NCBI GenBank assembly: GCA_963781215.1
Contig: CAWAFE010000055.1
Span: 1 to 64,000 of the forward strand
Length of the DNA stretch: 64,000 bases
Reading direction: 5' to 3'
Origin: AP-15 sp963781215
Lineage (GTDB): Bacteria; Pseudomonadota; Alphaproteobacteria; ATCC43930; CGMCC-115725
Below the pieces are notes generated by a model. It ran no database searches. It worked only from the letters and a program-made list of their open reading frames with translations, and was not told the DNA's origin. Position numbers and translations under genes: made by a program. Shown here piece after piece: positions 42,756 through 51,326 of the stretch (within the stretch, counting starts at the first letter, position 1; each line of letters starts with the position of its first letter).

Positions 42756-43310
42756 ATGTCGGACGCGAAACCCCAACCTGAACCCTCGATGGAAGAGATC
42801 ATCGCTTCGATCAGCCGCCTCATCGCCGAGGACAAACCGGCGGGCGAGCGGCAGCGGCCCGTTGCGGTTGCGAAGGACGACGTCCTCGACCTGACCGAGG
42901 CGATCAACGAGGACGGCTCGGTGCGCCGGCTGACCCCGGCGAGCGAGCGTCCCGCGGCCTCGGTGGAACCGGTGAAGGAGGCGGCGACTTCTCGGATCGA
43001 GCCCGAGCCGCCGCGGGTGGACTCCCAGGCCTCGCCGCAGAATTCGGGCAGCGGACGCGAGCGGATCCTTTCGGCCTCGACCTCGGAGGCGGCAGCGGCG
43101 GCCTTCGCCCGGCTCGGCGGCCTGCCGCGCGAGCAGCGCAGCGACGGCGAGCCGTCGCTGGGGGATGCCGGCCGGGCGCTCGAGGGGATCGTCCGCGATG
43201 CTTTGCGCCCGCTATTGCAGGCATGGCTCGACAAGCATCTTCCCGGGATCGTCGAGCGGCTGGTGCGCGAGGAGATCGCACGCGTCGTGCGTGAGGCCGG
43301 GCTGCGCTGA
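42756..43310 (+). CDS. popZ: DUF2497 protein, PopZ-like polar organizer
   Basis: The product has 184 aa. The N-terminal PSMEEIIASISRLIAEDKPA and C-terminal LRPLLQAWLDKHLPGIVERL, then VREEIARVV, are the two conserved helices of the PopZ/DUF2497 family, joined by a long acidic, proline-rich disordered linker. PopZ self-assembles at cell poles and anchors ParB-bound origins in Caulobacter. The ATG at 42756 gives MSDAKPQPEPSM; an upstream TTG is possible. It lies directly before valS, its usual place. Confidence 0.87.
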   Translation: MSDAKPQPEPSMEEIIASISRLIAEDKPAGERQRPVAVAKDDVLDLTEAINEDGSVRRLTPASERPAASVEPVKEAATSRIEPEPPRVDSQASPQNSGSGRERILSASTSEAAAAAFARLGGLPREQRSDGEPSLGDAGRALEGIVRDALRPLLQAWLDKHLPGIVERLVREEIARVVREAGLR

Positions 43311-43363
43311 GAGAGCGCCGTGGGCGCTCGGTAATCGCCCGCCGGGTCGAGGAAAGTTCGGGG

Positions 43364-46033
43364 ATGCTGGACAAGACCTACGTTCCATCGGCCGTCGAGG
43401 CGAGCCTCTACGCGCTGTGGGAGCAATCCGGCGCCTTTGCCGCCGATCCCGAGGGCGGCAGGCCGCCCTACACGATCATGATGCCGCCGCCGAACGTCAC
43501 CGGCAGCCTGCATATGGGGCACGCTCTGACCTTCACGTTGCAGGATGTGCTGGTCCGCTTTCAACGCATGCGGGGCCGTGACGTGCTGTGGCAGCCGGGC
43601 ACCGACCATGCCGGCATCGCCACCGAGATCGTCGTCGGCAACCAGATCGCCGACGAGGGCGGCGATAAGCGCGATCTGGGGCGCGAGCGGTTCGTCGCCC
43701 GTGTGTGGCAATGGAAGGAGGAGTCGGGCGGTACCATCACCCGGCAGCTGCGCCGCCTGGGCGCGTCGGCAGACTGGCGCCGCGAGCGCTTCACGATGGA
43801 CCCCGACCTGGCGGCCGCGGTTCGCCGGGTCTTCGTCGCGCTCTATCGCGAAGGGCTGATCTACCGCGACAAGCGGCTCGTCAACTGGGACCCGGTGATG
43901 CACACCGTGATCTCGGACCTCGAGGTCGAGAGCCGCGAAACCAAGGGCTCGCTATGGCACATCCGCTATCCGGTCGAGGGCGAGGCGGGCCGGTTCATCA
44001 CCGTCGCGACCACCCGGCCGGAGACGATGCTTGGCGACACCGGAGTCGCCGTCCATCCGGGCGATCCGCGCTATGCCGATCTCGTCGGCAAGTCGGTCCG
44101 CCTGCCGCTCGCCGACCGGCTGATCCCGATCGTCGCCGACACGCATGCCGACCCCGAGACCGGCAGCGGCGCGGTCAAGATCACCCCGGCGCATGATTTC
44201 GACGACTTCGAAGTGGGCCGCCGGCACGGGCTGGCGCTCCTCAACATCTTCGACGCCGACGCCCGACTGAACGACGCAGCGCCGGCGGCCTATCGCGGTC
44301 TCGGCCGGTACGCGGCGCGCCAGAAGGTGGTGGCCGACCTCGCCGCCGCCGGCCTCCTCGACAAGGTCGAGGACCACACCCTGATGGTGCCGCACCACGA
44401 CCGTTCGGGCGAGGTGATCGAGCCGTGGCTGACCGACCAATGGTATTGCGACGCCAGGGTGCTGGCGCAACCGGCGATCACCGCGGTCGAGGACGGGCGC
44501 ACCCGCTTTGTGCCGCGCCAGTGGGAGAACACCTTTTTCGAATGGATGCGCAATATCCAGCCCTGGTGCATCTCCCGCCAGCTCTGGTGGGGGCATCGCA
44601 TCCCGGCCTGGTACGGGCCGGACGGCGAGGTCTTCGTCGCTGAGACCGACGCGGAGGCGCAGCGCGAGGCGGAGGCGAAATACGGTCACGCGGTCGCCTT
44701 GCGCCGCGAGGAGGATGTCCTCGACACCTGGTTTTCCTCGGCGCTATGGCCGTTCTCGACCTTGGGCTGGCCCGAGCCGAGCCGCGAGCTCGACCGCTAC
44801 TATCCGGGCGACGTGCTGGTCACCGGCTTCGACATCATCTTCTTCTGGGTCGCCCGGATGATGATGATGGGGCTGCATTTCATGGGCGAGGTGCCGTTCC
44901 GCACCGTCTACATCCATGCCCTGGTGCGCGACGAGCGCGGCCAGAAGATGTCCAAGTCGCGCGGCAACATCGTCGATCCGTTGGAGCTGATCGACCGCTG
45001 GGGTTGCGACGCGCTGCGCTTCACTCTGGCGGCTCTCGCCGCACCCGGCCGCGATATCAAGCTCGCCGAGAGCCGGATCGAGGGCTACCGCAACTTCGCG
45101 ACCAAGCTGTGGAATGCCGCGCGCTATGCCGAGATGAACGGCTGCCGGCCCGTCGCCGAATTTGCGCCGCGGCAATGCCGGCTCACCGTCAACCGCTGGA
45201 TCGCCACGGCCGCGTCGGATTGTGTGGCTTCGGTCACGGCGGCGCTCGACGCCTTCCGTTTCGACGAGGCGGCAAATGGGCTCTACCAGTTCCTGTGGGG
45301 CACCTTCTGCGACTGGTATCTCGAGTTCACGAAGCCGATTTTGCAAGGTGGCAACGCCGCGGCGCGGGACGAGACGCAGGCCGCCACCGCCTGGGTCTTG
45401 GACCACATCCTTCGCCTGCTGCACCCGATCATGCCGTTCATCACCGAGGCGCTGTGGCAGCATCTGCGCGGTGCCGACGCCAGCCTGCTGATGACCGCGT
45501 CGTGGCCTGAGATGGCGCCCGGCGCGATCGATCGCGCCGCCTCGGCCGAGATGGAGTGGGTGGTGGCGGCGATTTCGGCAGTCCGCGGGGTGCGGGCTGA
45601 GATGAACGTGCCGCCGGCCGCGCGGGTGCCGCTCCTGGTCAAGGATGCCGAGCCGGTGGCGGCGGAACGGATCGAGAGCCATCGCGAGCATTTTGTCCGT
45701 CTCGCCCGGATCGATCGGATCGAGCCCACCGTCGCGGTCCCGACGGGGGCGATCCAGACGGTGGTCGAGGGCGCCACGCTGATCCTGCCGCTCGGCGAAA
45801 TCGTCGACCTCGGCAAGGAGAAGGCGCGGCTCGCCAAGGAAATCGGCCGGCTCGACACCGAATTGGCCAAGGTCGCGGCCAAGCTCGGCAACCCCAATTT
45901 TCTGTCGAAGGCCAAGGCCGAGGTGGTCGAGGAGCAGCGCGAGCGGGAATCGGACGTGGCCCGCGACCGCGACCGCGTGAAGGCGGCCTTTGACCGGCTG
46001 GCAGCCTCCGTCTTGCCGGCCGCTCCTGAGTAA
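43364..46033 (+). CDS. valS: valyl-tRNA synthetase
   Basis: The product has 889 aa, a normal length, with no frameshift. Class I signature motifs: HIGH as PPPNVTGSLHMGHALTF (HMGH near residue 50) and KMSKS as GQKMSKSRGNIVDPLE (near 528). The editing domain is visible (TRPETMLGDTGVAVHP, GAVKITPAHDFDDFEVG), as are the anticodon-binding helices and the C-terminal coiled-coil tail (EKARLAKEIGRLDTELAKVA, FLSKAKAEVVEEQRE). It charges tRNA-Val. The ATG at 43364 follows aggaaagttcgggg. Confidence 0.97.
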   Translation: MLDKTYVPSAVEASLYALWEQSGAFAADPEGGRPPYTIMMPPPNVTGSLHMGHALTFTLQDVLVRFQRMRGRDVLWQPGTDHAGIATEIVVGNQIADEGGDKRDLGRERFVARVWQWKEESGGTITRQLRRLGASADWRRERFTMDPDLAAAVRRVFVALYREGLIYRDKRLVNWDPVMHTVISDLEVESRETKGSLWHIRYPVEGEAGRFITVATTRPETMLGDTGVAVHPGDPRYADLVGKSVRLPLADRLIPIVADTHADPETGSGAVKITPAHDFDDFEVGRRHGLALLNIFDADARLNDAAPAAYRGLGRYAARQKVVADLAAAGLLDKVEDHTLMVPHHDRSGEVIEPWLTDQWYCDARVLAQPAITAVEDGRTRFVPRQWENTFFEWMRNIQPWCISRQLWWGHRIPAWYGPDGEVFVAETDAEAQREAEAKYGHAVALRREEDVLDTWFSSALWPFSTLGWPEPSRELDRYYPGDVLVTGFDIIFFWVARMMMMGLHFMGEVPFRTVYIHALVRDERGQKMSKSRGNIVDPLELIDRWGCDALRFTLAALAAPGRDIKLAESRIEGYRNFATKLWNAARYAEMNGCRPVAEFAPRQCRLTVNRWIATAASDCVASVTAALDAFRFDEAANGLYQFLWGTFCDWYLEFTKPILQGGNAAARDETQAATAWVLDHILRLLHPIMPFITEALWQHLRGADASLLMTASWPEMAPGAIDRAASAEMEWVVAAISAVRGVRAEMNVPPAARVPLLVKDAEPVAAERIESHREHFVRLARIDRIEPTVAVPTGAIQTVVEGATLILPLGEIVDLGKEKARLAKEIGRLDTELAKVAAKLGNPNFLSKAKAEVVEEQRERESDVARDRDRVKAAFDRLAASVLPAAPE

Positions 46034-46088
46034 GACAACTATGCCAATTGCCGGGCGACTATAAATTTTTAGCGAGAGAGTGACGAGT

Positions 46089-46517
46089 ATGAAGATCGAC
46101 GAAGTGATGGAGATGGCGTATCCTCAAAAGATTGCCAGAGACATCATCATCGGAATGGCTCGCCCAATCAATCAACATCTTGTCAAGTTAGTAGGTTTCT
46201 CGTTTGAACCGCAATTGCGATCACATTTCAAACGAGAGCTCCGGAATTGGCTCGATGAGATTCAGAGAATTCGATTAAAGCCAACCACGAGGACCGGTTC
46301 TTTTAAATTTTATTTCGATCCTCTGTTCGAGTATCCGTTTGGCGGGATCGAAATCCCCAATATGCGGGCGCTGATGGAATTCCTCTCGAGCGAATACGGC
46401 GGGATCAGACCCGTAAAGACGCCGGAAACGTTGGTTCAGTGGTTGCGGGCGTTCCATACCGAGTTGGCGCAGCGTCTTCATGACGGGGAAACTGTCCTTG
46501 ATCTGATACCGGATTAA
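46089..46517 (+). CDS. hypothetical protein, lower GC than neighbours
   Basis: The product has 142 aa. Helical N-terminus (IARDIIIGMARPINQHLVKL), then an acidic and aromatic part (SFKFYFDPLFEYPFGGIEIP, NMRALMEFLSSEYGG). No signal peptide, membrane segment or known motif. Base and codon use are visibly more AT-rich than valS and the CoA-transferase beside it, suggesting recent acquisition. Start is ATG 46089 after gcgagagagtg. The region after it holds a 20-bp perfect palindrome. Function unknown. Confidence 0.7.
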   Translation: MKIDEVMEMAYPQKIARDIIIGMARPINQHLVKLVGFSFEPQLRSHFKRELRNWLDEIQRIRLKPTTRTGSFKFYFDPLFEYPFGGIEIPNMRALMEFLSSEYGGIRPVKTPETLVQWLRAFHTELAQRLHDGETVLDLIPD

Positions 46518-46685
46518 ATCGACGAGCGCCGCGCTTCAACCAGGCTTCGTCGTGCTCCGACTGTAGCTGGAATGTCAAGGAGATGCGGAGCGGTGACGAC
46601 ACCCAGCATGCACATTTGATGACGGCAAGATCGGATTCGATCTTCTTCATAGGCCGCCAGCTCCTTAGCCGCGGCTTGAGCTTTA

Positions 46686-46705
46686 TTCTCCGGTGCACCG
46701 GAGAA
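46686..46705. repeat. 20-bp perfect palindrome in convergent intergenic region
   Basis: TTCTCCGGTGCACCGGAGAA is fully self-complementary. It lies between two convergent genes (46089-46517 plus, 46805-47956 minus), so it may serve as a shared terminator hairpin or as a protein-binding site. No strong T tail follows in either direction. Confidence 0.6.
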
Positions 46706-46804
46706 GACGGTCTTTCACAGCATCACGGACGTTCGTGTAGCGCCATCGCTAATCGGCAATCGTAAGGTCGGGATTTTACGCTGGTTCGGCAATTGCGCGG
46801 CAGC

Positions 46805-47956
46805 TCAGGCGATCACCTCCGCCCGCCGAAGCTCATCCAGGGTCGCGCGGTCGTAGCCGAGGAGGCGGGAGAGGACGTCGTCAGTGTGCTGTCCGGGGGT
46901 CGGGACCGGGCCGACGCGGCCGGGCGTCTTCGACATCTTGATGGTAGCGCCGGGGAGGTACATCTCGCCGGCCACCGGGTCCTCCATCTTGACCAGCATC
47001 TCGCGCTCCCAAAGGTGCGGGTCCACGGCGACTTGCGGGATGGTCTTGACCGGCGCCACCGGGATCTCGGCGTCGAGCAGGGTCTTGACGATGTGGTCGA
47101 CGGTGTTTTCGGCGCACCATTTGGCGACCGCCAACTTGCGCGGGTCGCCCTGCCCAACCCGGTTGGTCCAGCCGCCAACCGAGGTGCTGTCGTCGCCGGT
47201 GGCGATACGCATCAGCCGCGTCGCCATCGCACTGCCCGATGCGGAGATCACGACATGGCCGTCCTTGGCTTTATAGGGCGGCCGGCCGCTCTCGCCGCCT
47301 TCCTCGCCGGTGGCGAGATAGTAGGAGGTCGGGATCTCGACCATGGTCAGCGCAGAATCCATCAGGCAGCAATCGACGAGCTGGCCCTCGCCGGTCTTGT
47401 CGCGGTGATGCAGGGCGGCGAGTGTGCCAATCGTCGCATGCAGCGAGGTGTAGCGGTCGACCAGTGACGTGGCGGCGCCGAGCGGGGTGCCGACCGGTGC
47501 ACCGGTCAGGCTCATCAGCCCGCTCATGGCCTGGCCGAGCGGGTCGAAGGCCGGGCGCTCGCGATAGGGGCCGTATTGGCCAAAGCCCGAGACCGAGGTC
47601 AGGATGATATCCGGCTTCAGCTCGCACAGCCGCTCATAGCCAAAGCCCATCTGTGCCATCGTTCCCGGTCGAAAGTTTTCGAGCACGACGTCCGCGGTCG
47701 GCACCAGTGCGGCGAAGACCTCCTTGCCGCGCCCGGTACGCAGATCGAGGCAGAGGCTCTTCTTGCCGCGGTTGTAGACCGAGAAATAGACGCTCTGGCC
47801 TCGCACCAGCGGCTCCGAGCGCCGCGTCTCCTCGCCACCCAGCTTTTCGATCTTGATCACCTCGGCACCGAGGTCGGAAAGGATCATGCCGCCGCGCGGC
47901 CCCGCCTGGTACCGCGCCAGCTCGAGGACCCGAATGCCGTCCAGCGCTCCGCCCAT
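46805..47956 (-). CDS. CaiB/BaiF-family (class III) CoA-transferase
   Basis: The product has 383 aa. Family blocks: LDGIRVLELARYQAGPRGGM, IKIEKLGGEETRR, VYFSVYNRGKKSLCLDLRTG, DVVLENFRPGTMAQMGFGYE (with the catalytic Asp of the ENF-D-type region less clear), SVSGFGQYGPYRERPAFDPL and QLVDCCLMDSALTMVE. These enzymes move CoA between carboxylic acids such as formate/oxalate, succinate or carnitine. Same-neighbourhood genes are a crotonase and two more CoA-transferases. Substrate unknown. It is divergent from the crotonase gene at 48047. Confidence 0.9.
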   Translation of the reverse strand: MGGALDGIRVLELARYQAGPRGGMILSDLGAEVIKIEKLGGEETRRSEPLVRGQSVYFSVYNRGKKSLCLDLRTGRGKEVFAALVPTADVVLENFRPGTMAQMGFGYERLCELKPDIILTSVSGFGQYGPYRERPAFDPLGQAMSGLMSLTGAPVGTPLGAATSLVDRYTSLHATIGTLAALHHRDKTGEGQLVDCCLMDSALTMVEIPTSYYLATGEEGGESGRPPYKAKDGHVVISASGSAMATRLMRIATGDDSTSVGGWTNRVGQGDPRKLAVAKWCAENTVDHIVKTLLDAEIPVAPVKTIPQVAVDPHLWEREMLVKMEDPVAGEMYLPGATIKMSKTPGRVGPVPTPGQHTDDVLSRLLGYDRATLDELRRAEVIA

Positions 47957-48046
47957 CGCCGCCTCCCCGGTATCTCCACCGCAGTTGAGCTAACACCCGC
48001 TCCCGCGTAGTGTCAAACCGAGCAGAACGGCGAAAGAGGACGCAAC

Positions 48047-48811
48047 ATGGCCAATGACTATATTTTGACCGAGCGGTTCGACGGCATTGCTCTGATCACA
48101 CTGAACCGGCCGGACAAGCTCAACGCGCTGAGCTTTGGCCTGGTGAGCGAGCTCGACGAGGCGCTGACGCAATTCGAGGCGGACGAGGCGGTCAAGGCGG
48201 TAATCCTGACCGGCGCCGGCGAGCGGGCGTTTTCGGCCGGCGCCGACATCCACGAGATGGCCGGGCTGTCGAGCGAGGAGCTGGCCTCGCGGCAGGCGTT
48301 CCGCAGCCAGGCGACCTGGCATGTCGCGACCTTCGCAAAACCCCTGATCGGCGCCATCAACGGGCTCGCCTATGGCGGCGCGGCGCTGCTGTCCTCGACC
48401 CTGGACATCCGCATCGGCTGCGAGCGCAGCCAATTTCGTTTTCTGGCGGCGAGCTACGGCAGGGTCAACTCGACTTGGTCGTTGCCGCTCCTGGTCGGTT
48501 TGCCGAAGGCGAAGGAGCTGCTCTACACCGGGCGCGTCGTTGCCGCCGAGGAGGCCGAGCGCATCGGCCTCTTGAACCAGGTGGTGCCGGCGGCCCGGCT
48601 CGTCGACACGGCCGTGGAGACAGCGCAGATGATCGCCAAGAACGACGCGCGCATGGTTCGGGGCATCAAGCGGCTGCTGCACGAGGAGGTCGGGGCCGGC
48701 TGGCGCGACCGCTACGACAACGAGGAGGACGCGCGCGCAACCTGGCTCGCCGCCGGTCATCCGCGCGACGGGTTCAAGGATTTCCTCAGCCGCAAGGGAG
48801 CCGGCGGCTGA
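48047..48811 (+). CDS. enoyl-CoA hydratase/isomerase (crotonase) family protein
   Basis: The product has 254 aa. The crotonase fold is clear: ALITLNRPDKLNALSFGLVS, AFSAGADIHEMAGLS and NGLAYGGAALL form the CoA oxyanion hole. The two glutamates that catalyse hydration in classical enzymes are not at the expected places: the segment after GGA.. reads LLSSTLDIRIG and the next reads YGRVNSTWSLPLLVG. It may therefore be an isomerase, hydrolase or other crotonase variant rather than a hydratase. The ATG at 48047 follows aaagaggacgcaac. Confidence 0.87.
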   Translation: MANDYILTERFDGIALITLNRPDKLNALSFGLVSELDEALTQFEADEAVKAVILTGAGERAFSAGADIHEMAGLSSEELASRQAFRSQATWHVATFAKPLIGAINGLAYGGAALLSSTLDIRIGCERSQFRFLAASYGRVNSTWSLPLLVGLPKAKELLYTGRVVAAEEAERIGLLNQVVPAARLVDTAVETAQMIAKNDARMVRGIKRLLHEEVGAGWRDRYDNEEDARATWLAAGHPRDGFKDFLSRKGAGG

Positions 48812-48978
48812 GGCGCGGTCGGGCATTTTTGTGAGGAGCCGAAGGATAAACGAAATTTTATAGATGATCGGCGAAGCTTGGGGAATATCTGTCGAATTGG
48901 AATACCCAGAGGCCGATGCCGTGCGTTTCGATAAGCCGTTGCCGGCCCTGACTTTTGGGGGCCGGACCCCGAGGACGG

Positions 48979-50145
48979 ATGTCGCCGCCATTGCTGCGTG
49001 AACCGGCAGCCCGAGAGGGCAGCACCGGGCCCCGAACATCTGCGTCGGATGTGGCCGCTACGGTCGGAAGCGCCGAGCTGACCGTAGTCGTGCCAACCTT
49101 CAACGAATGCCCTAACCTCGAGCCGTTGCTGACGCGGCTGCGGGCGGCACTCTCCGGGATAGAGTGGGAGATCGTCTTCGTCGATGACGATTCCCCCGAC
49201 GGCACCGCCGCCCAGGTCCGCCTGTTGGCGCAATCCGACCGCCGCATCCGCTGCATTCAGCGCATCGGCCGGCGTGGGCTGTCCACAGCCGTTATCGAGG
49301 GCATGCTGGCCAGTAGCTCGCCCTATCTTGCTGTGATTGACGCCGACCTGCAGCACGACGAGACATTGCTGCCGCATATGCTGGCCGCGCTGAAGGCGGA
49401 AGACTTGGATTTGGTGATCGGCAGCCGCCACGCCGCGGGCGGCGGCGTTGGCGATTGGGACCGCCGCCGTATTGCAATCAGCAGGCTCGCCACCCGGCTC
49501 GCCCGGCTCGTTGCCGCAGCCGATCTCTCCGATCCGATGAGCGGCTTTTTCATGATTTCTCGTCCGGCCTTCGAGGGAGCGCTGCGGCGCCTTTCGGGGC
49601 AAGGATTCAAGATCCTCCTCGACCTGTTCGCCTCGACCCCCGTCGCCTATCGCTTTAAGGAAATTCCTTACGTGTTTGGCCGGCGCCTGCACGGCGACAG
49701 CAAGCTCGACAGCCTCGTCGCGTGGGAATACCTGATGCTGCTACTCGACAAGCTCATCGGACGCTACGTGCCGATCCGTTTTGTCTTCTTCGCTGCCGTC
49801 GGCACGTCGGGTGTCGCGGTTCACTTCGTGACCTTGTATTTCGGATTGCAGGTGGCGAGCTTTCCGGTCGCGCAGGCGCTCGGAACCGTGGTCGCGATGA
49901 CCAGCAACTTTGCGCTCAACAATGTGCTGACCTACCGCGACCGGCGGCTGACCGGCGCCCATTTCTTCATCGGCCTTGCCTCGTTTTACGCAATTTGCGG
50001 CCTGGGCGCGGTGGCCAATGTCGGCATCGCCTCGGCCGCCTTCGCGCAGCATTACACCTGGTGGGCGGCGGGCCTCGCCGGTGCCGCGGTCGGCGTCGTG
50101 TGGAATTACGCTGTCTCCTCGGTCTTCACCTGGCACCGCAGATAA
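48979..50145 (+). CDS. polyprenyl-phosphate mannosyltransferase (Dpm1-like) fused to GtrA membrane domain
   Basis: The product has 388 aa. GT2 glycosyltransferase domain: VVVPTFNECPNLEPLLTRLR, EIVFVDDDSPDGTAAQV and AVIDADLQHDETLLPHMLAA (DxD). The C-terminal 120 residues form a GtrA-like domain with four membrane helices, starting at PIRFVFFAAVGTSGVAVHFV and including TSNFALNNVLTYRDRR. It probably transfers a hexose from a nucleotide sugar onto undecaprenyl phosphate and may flip it for envelope or glycolipid decoration. The fused layout is common in bacteria. Start could be later than 48979. Confidence 0.9.
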   Translation: MSPPLLREPAAREGSTGPRTSASDVAATVGSAELTVVVPTFNECPNLEPLLTRLRAALSGIEWEIVFVDDDSPDGTAAQVRLLAQSDRRIRCIQRIGRRGLSTAVIEGMLASSSPYLAVIDADLQHDETLLPHMLAALKAEDLDLVIGSRHAAGGGVGDWDRRRIAISRLATRLARLVAAADLSDPMSGFFMISRPAFEGALRRLSGQGFKILLDLFASTPVAYRFKEIPYVFGRRLHGDSKLDSLVAWEYLMLLLDKLIGRYVPIRFVFFAAVGTSGVAVHFVTLYFGLQVASFPVAQALGTVVAMTSNFALNNVLTYRDRRLTGAHFFIGLASFYAICGLGAVANVGIASAAFAQHYTWWAAGLAGAAVGVVWNYAVSSVFTWHRR

Positions 50146-50164
50146 CCGCCGTCTTGGGCATCCA

Positions 50165-50749
50165 TCATGTGCGGATGTCCTGGAAATCGATCATCACGAC
50201 TTCCTCCGACCGGGTGTCGAGCACCGCACAGCTCAACTGACGGCCATTGCCGGGATCGCGCGCCTCGCCGGCCGAACCTGGGTTGACCACCAATACCCGG
50301 CCGACGCGTCGCACCAGCTGATGGTGGGTGTGGCCATAGAGCACGAAATCCGCGTCGGCTTCGCCGAACCGGGCCAGATGCGAGCTGTGCGGGTAGACGT
50401 AGGAGCCGCGCGGCTCCCACGGTGTCGAATGCACGATCAGGAGCCTCTTGCCGTCGACCTCGATCTCGATCCGATGCGGGCGCTCGGCGAGCCAGGACAA
50501 GAGCGACTGGTCGATCCAGCCCGGCTGGCGGGCGCGGACGCCCTGCGGACCGAGAAAACCTTCCTCGTGGTTGCCCAGTATCACCTGCGCGCGACGATCC
50601 TTGAGGGTTTGCACGACCTCGTTCGAGAAGCGGTATTCGTAGATGCTGTCGCCGAGGCAGACGAGCTCGTCGACGTCGCCGAGAATGTCGAGCGCCCGCA
50701 GCAAGCCGCGGTGGTTGCAATGTAGGTCCGAGACGATGCCGATCCTCAC
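50165..50749 (-). CDS. metallophosphoesterase, YfcE/MJ0936-like
   Basis: The product has 194 aa. Metal-binding motifs: VRIGIVSDLHCNHRG (D-x-H), CLGDSIYEY (GD), ILGNHEEG (GNHE), LLIVHSTP (H) and LYGHTHHQ (GHTH). Small members of the calcineurin-like phosphoesterase fold hydrolyse phosphodiesters, with YfcE-like ones acting on artificial substrates and an unknown cell target. The GTG at 50749 overlaps the upstream MaoC stop as GTGA, so they are co-translated. Cytosolic. Confidence 0.9.
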   Translation of the reverse strand: MRIGIVSDLHCNHRGLLRALDILGDVDELVCLGDSIYEYRFSNEVVQTLKDRRAQVILGNHEEGFLGPQGVRARQPGWIDQSLLSWLAERPHRIEIEVDGKRLLIVHSTPWEPRGSYVYPHSSHLARFGEADADFVLYGHTHHQLVRRVGRVLVVNPGSAGEARDPGNGRQLSCAVLDTRSEEVVMIDFQDIRT

Positions 50750-51231
50750 ATGGGGCTCCGGCAGCGCATCAGGTTCATCGCCTTCAAACTCATGACGACC
50801 TCGTCGTTCTGATTGAGGACCTCGACCAGGGTCCGCACCATGCCGCGTTCGGGCCGGGAACGCGACCGCGCCGCGTCGACAACCGACACGCGGATGCGCA
50901 GCACGTCCCCCGGCCGCACCGGGTGAAGCCAGCGCAATTCGTCGATGCCGGGCGAGGCAATGCTGGCGACCCGGGAGAGGAAATGGTCGACCAGCAGCCG
51001 CATCATGACCGCCACGGTCTGCCAGCCGCTGGCGATCAGCCCGCCGAAATGGCCGCGCGCCGCTGCTTCGGGGTCGACATGCATCGGCTGCGGGTCCCAG
51101 CGGCGGGCGAACTCGATGATGTCCTCTTCGTCGAGCCTGACATTGCCGTATTCGTAGACCGCGCCGGGAACGTAATCCTCGAACCATCGGTCTTCGATCG
51201 GCGTGGCAAAATCGGTCGCGGCCAAGCGCAC
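50746..51231 (-). CDS. MaoC-family hot-dog hydratase
   Basis: The product has 161 aa. The hot-dog fold of MaoC/R-hydratases is seen in FEDYVPGAVYEYGNVRLDEE, FARRWDPQPMHVDPEAA (catalytic D...H pair) and HFGGLIASGWQTVAVMMRLL, then LRWLHPVRPGDVLRIRVSV. It likely hydrates a trans-2-enoyl-CoA, in keeping with nearby CoA-transferases. Start taken as GTG 51231. It is coupled to the phosphoesterase downstream. Confidence 0.88.
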   Translation of the reverse strand: MRLAATDFATPIEDRWFEDYVPGAVYEYGNVRLDEEDIIEFARRWDPQPMHVDPEAAARGHFGGLIASGWQTVAVMMRLLVDHFLSRVASIASPGIDELRWLHPVRPGDVLRIRVSVVDAARSRSRPERGMVRTLVEVLNQNDEVVMSLKAMNLMRCRSPM

Positions 51232-51247
51232 CTCGCTCTCACAGCAA

Positions 51248-51266
51248 GGCCGGGCTTGACCCGGCC
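51248..51266. repeat. small dispersed inverted repeat upstream of GMC gene
   Basis: Reads ggccggg-cttga-cccggcc, a 7-bp perfect stem. Same type as 17609-17625. It lies in the divergent region between the MaoC gene and the GMC oxidoreductase. Confidence 0.6.
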
Positions 51267-51326
51267 ATCCCCGACTGCATTACATCAGCTCGGCAAAAAA
51301 GTCGCCATGTGCCCGAGAGGGGGGAG

